Below, piece by piece: positions 61,201-64,000 of a DNA stretch of 64,000 nt. Under the pieces are notes generated by a model. That model worked only from the letters and a program-made list of their open reading frames with translations, had not been told where the DNA came from and did no database searches. The stretch covers positions 434,001-498,000 of the forward strand of contig JALJCO010003433.1 of NCBI GenBank assembly GCA_023101725.1. The letters run 5' to 3'. Origin of the DNA: Atherinomorus stipes (taxonomy: Eukaryota; Chordata; Actinopteri; Atheriniformes; Atherinidae). Within the stretch, counting starts at the first letter, position 1. Each line of letters begins with the position of its first letter. The translations under genes and the position numbers were made by a program.

Positions 61201-64000
61201 GGCTGTTAGGAGCGAAGAGGAATTTTCCCCAAAACACAGTGGAATCCAGACTGACACTGAGGCCACTATTACAGCTCCACGCCCAAAGTTCAACAGCAGG
61301 GGTGGGTGGGGACATCAGGAATGGATACCATGTATTAAAACATCTGTCAATCCAAAGTTACATCTCTTGCTGTTTTAATAGCCTAAAAAAATCATGATCT
61401 CACATCACAGCAAATGCAGGAGCCCGGGTATGATCTCAGGTGTGAGCTCGGGGATGGATGGTGGCCATATGGTTACTGTCAACACCAGAAGATGACTGGT
61501 CCCTTGTCTTCGTCTCTGAGGTCTGTGTTGTTGTGTTTTTTCTGGGATTTCTTCTACATATTTGCACATTTCCTCAAGGACTCATATCTTTCCTAACCTA
61601 TCATTACAGTGTAGCTTGTGGTGGAGGCTGACAGAATGAAATGCAAACATGGAACCAAGCATCTCTTTTTACCCAGACTCACTAAGGCAATGTTACAACA
61701 TCTACAACAAGCAAATGATTTTATTGCTACTTTTTAATAGTCAGATATGAGTCCTGCAACAAGAGAGGAGCTGTGGTTAGCAAAACTCTTGAGGTATCAC
61801 TCTGCATTATGTAACCTTTTTGTTTTTCTGGCCTCAGCACACACACTCAGGCCTTAAAGAGCATGTTATTGTGCTCTCTTTGATGGTGAATTTAATAGAG
61901 GAAGCTCATTTGTAGTTACTGGGTGAGTTAATTTACTCCTGTGTGAAGGAAGTAAAAGTGATTTCCTGAACCTAAACACAAATAAAAACCACAATATGCT
62001 GATAATGAGATATGCATCTACATACATAAACACATGCACACTCTTTCCTGTCATAAAGCAGAAAAAGGAGCTGGTGCATGCTTCACAGATCCACACAGGT
62101 GCCCAAACAAAGGCTCCACATACACCTGCGACTGCATGTGGTGGCTGGGAATGGGGGGGTAGATGGGGTCATTTGTCAACGGCAGCAGCCGTGAGAGCGT
62201 GAACGAGCGATGTGATTGGCGGGTTAGGTTGGAGGTTGCCCTGGTTTCCTTCTACTATCGGTGCAGCTGATCTGCTGCCGGCAATGGAAGGCCTGGGGAA
62301 CACAGAGACGGTTCAACCACGCAGCCCAGACTCCCGCTCAGTGGTCAGAGTGAATTAGCTTTCTCTAAACTAGGGTAAGACCTCCTGAGCAGCCAGAATG
62401 GAAGAGAGGAAGTCGAAGCGCAGACTTTTAACATGGTTTTTTTTCTTTTCTTTCTTCTTCTTTTTTTTTTTAAAGCCTCCAGAGATGTAAGTACACATGA
62501 GCTAATGCTTAAACAGCAAGAGACTAAATAATGAATGAGCACAATAATCTGGGAGGGAGTCCGGGGAGAAGTATGACACGGAGAAAAGAAAGTTTTATGT
62601 TTGTCCTTATAGCTTAAATTTTTCTTGCAATCATCCAAGCACAAAACATTTTTCTTGCTAAGTTTTTTATTTTATTTTTAAATGTACATATTTTACATCA
62701 CTTTTGCAATCAAACTTTCAGTGAAAGCAAACACGCCTGAGGCCCTGCCTGCAAGACAGGATGGGAATCTCATTCAGCACACCCACGAGATCCAGCCACC
62801 TGTTTCACTTGCTACAGGCACTGAGAGTTGATTTACTGTAAAACTGTTCCAGGTATATACTGTAAAGACTTATAAATGTACCTTCTCTGAAAACAGAGCG
62901 AGCAGATTTTTCTTGGACATCCAGGTTTAACAAGTTAAAGCTGTTTCCATGTTCCGCTTGCAAAATGTAATCAACAACTGGAAGGCTTCTAAAGAAGCAC
63001 AAAATATGAGTTAAAAATGTAATCCGTTTTTTCCATTAGACATCACAGGAAGCATTGATGGCAAGAAATCTCCCACCAGAGCTTGAAACTTTGTTGCTTA
63101 TATATGCCAGAGTTAGTCAAATGAAGAAGCTGCATTTTGAAGACAGAAGTGAGCCTTATCATTATGTTAAACACTAAAGGTTAAAAGACAATTCAAAAGA
63201 AAGTAAATTATGAACAGTTGACTGACTTTTGTCTCTTTAGCTGTAAATGCTGCCATCCTTTGCTCTCACTGTTGGATTTCACCCACATGTGGCAGCTGGG
63301 AATCTCTCCAAGTCTTGCCAGCAAATCCCCACTTTAAGCTGGTGTAACTCAATCCTATACAAAGATACTGTAGGAAGATACAGCAGCAGGAACATGAAGA
63401 ATCCATAACTTGCTGGTGGGAAAAATAAAATCTAATTTATAATCCTCAAACACACCACTGTGAAGCTTTATGAGAGGAGATGATTGTTAACATGTGTTAT
63501 TTGGCAGACCAAAGCAGTGTTAATAGCAAGTGTGTGGTTTTATAGTTTGGGAGTTTCAATTCTGGCAATGTTAGTGGCAAAATGTCACACAGTCTTGATC
63601 TGAAGGGGACTTACGCTCCTACAACACCACCTAATCATATCATGCATTCCACATCTGCAATACAATGCATGATACTTAACGCTGGACACTCCAGAGCTCA
63701 TAAATAAAACAGAGGTAAACGTCATCGCTGTAAGCAGCGGAGCCCCATATGTATGCAGGAATGTGAAGTGTGGGTGTGGCCGCTGCTTGGCCGGCTGGGG
63801 TTCATAAACATTATGACCAGTTCAGGGAGAGGGCAGAGGAAGGGCAGTTGGCCGGGTACAGTGGAAGACCCACGAGATACATCCAAATGTCGTAGAGCTT
63901 CCCTCTCCACCCAAGCCCTCTGGGGAAAACAAAAGGGGAAATATGTCCACGTTCCCCGATGACGAGGGCTACAGCACGGATATGGCAGGGTCACACAGAG
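58251..64000 (-). other. vat1: vat1 upstream intron, incomplete
   Basis: The exon for the N-terminal catalytic-fold half of VAT1 should lie upstream (higher coordinates). I searched for it on the minus strand and did not find it, so the intron leaves the window. No other gene was recognised. Simple runs include the A-run at 60479-60497. Confidence 0.5.

Noticed and set aside
63722..63994. GC-richer minus-strand frame at the right edge, tested as vat1 exon 1 or 2
   Set aside because: No residue pattern of the VAT1 N-terminal half is present.

Overview
The window is vertebrate nuclear DNA, most likely from a ray-finned (teleost) fish. Genes are split into short GT-AG exons. The proteins match vertebrate families. 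Non-coding DNA is AT-rich and holds long (TA)n tracts, hAT-type DNA transposons with 8-bp target duplications, a Tc1-type relic and tRNA-derived SINE pieces. No rRNA, CRISPR or bacterial feature was seen.

Layout, left to right: (1) the 5' third of eftud2 (U5 snRNP GTPase) on the minus strand, running off the left edge; (2) phospho1, a bone/cartilage HAD phosphatase, minus strand, one coding exon; (3) znf652, a nine-finger C2H2 repressor in five coding exons, minus strand, with a CpG-rich promoter near 28.8-29.2 kb; (4) phb (prohibitin 1), complete in six coding exons, minus strand; (5) a complete plus-strand gene at 38077-44836 encoding 1094 residues: an N-terminal NID/RRM-like domain of the NMI/IFI35 kind, two KH-like segments, a degenerate RING and a C-terminal Deltex (DTC) domain, with a textbook ISRE upstream; (6) the 3' two thirds of vat1 (quinone-oxidoreductase-like), minus strand, running off the right edge.

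The main point of interest is gene 5. By architecture and ISRE it looks like an interferon-inducible ubiquitin/ADP-ribosylation factor of the DTX3L/PARP14 world. It lies tail-to-tail with vat1, the position and orientation that IFI35 (also an NID protein) holds next to VAT1 in human. It is therefore a candidate IFI35-related gene fused to a Deltex ligase module.

The gene set corresponds to human 17q21 (PHOSPHO1-ZNF652-PHB1 are neighbours there; EFTUD2 and IFI35-VAT1 lie elsewhere on 17q21), so the block is a compact, rearranged version of that region. The genes have no obvious shared pathway. Non-coding space is mostly introns, UTRs and transposon remains. Exon boundaries were read by eye from splice signals and protein continuity.
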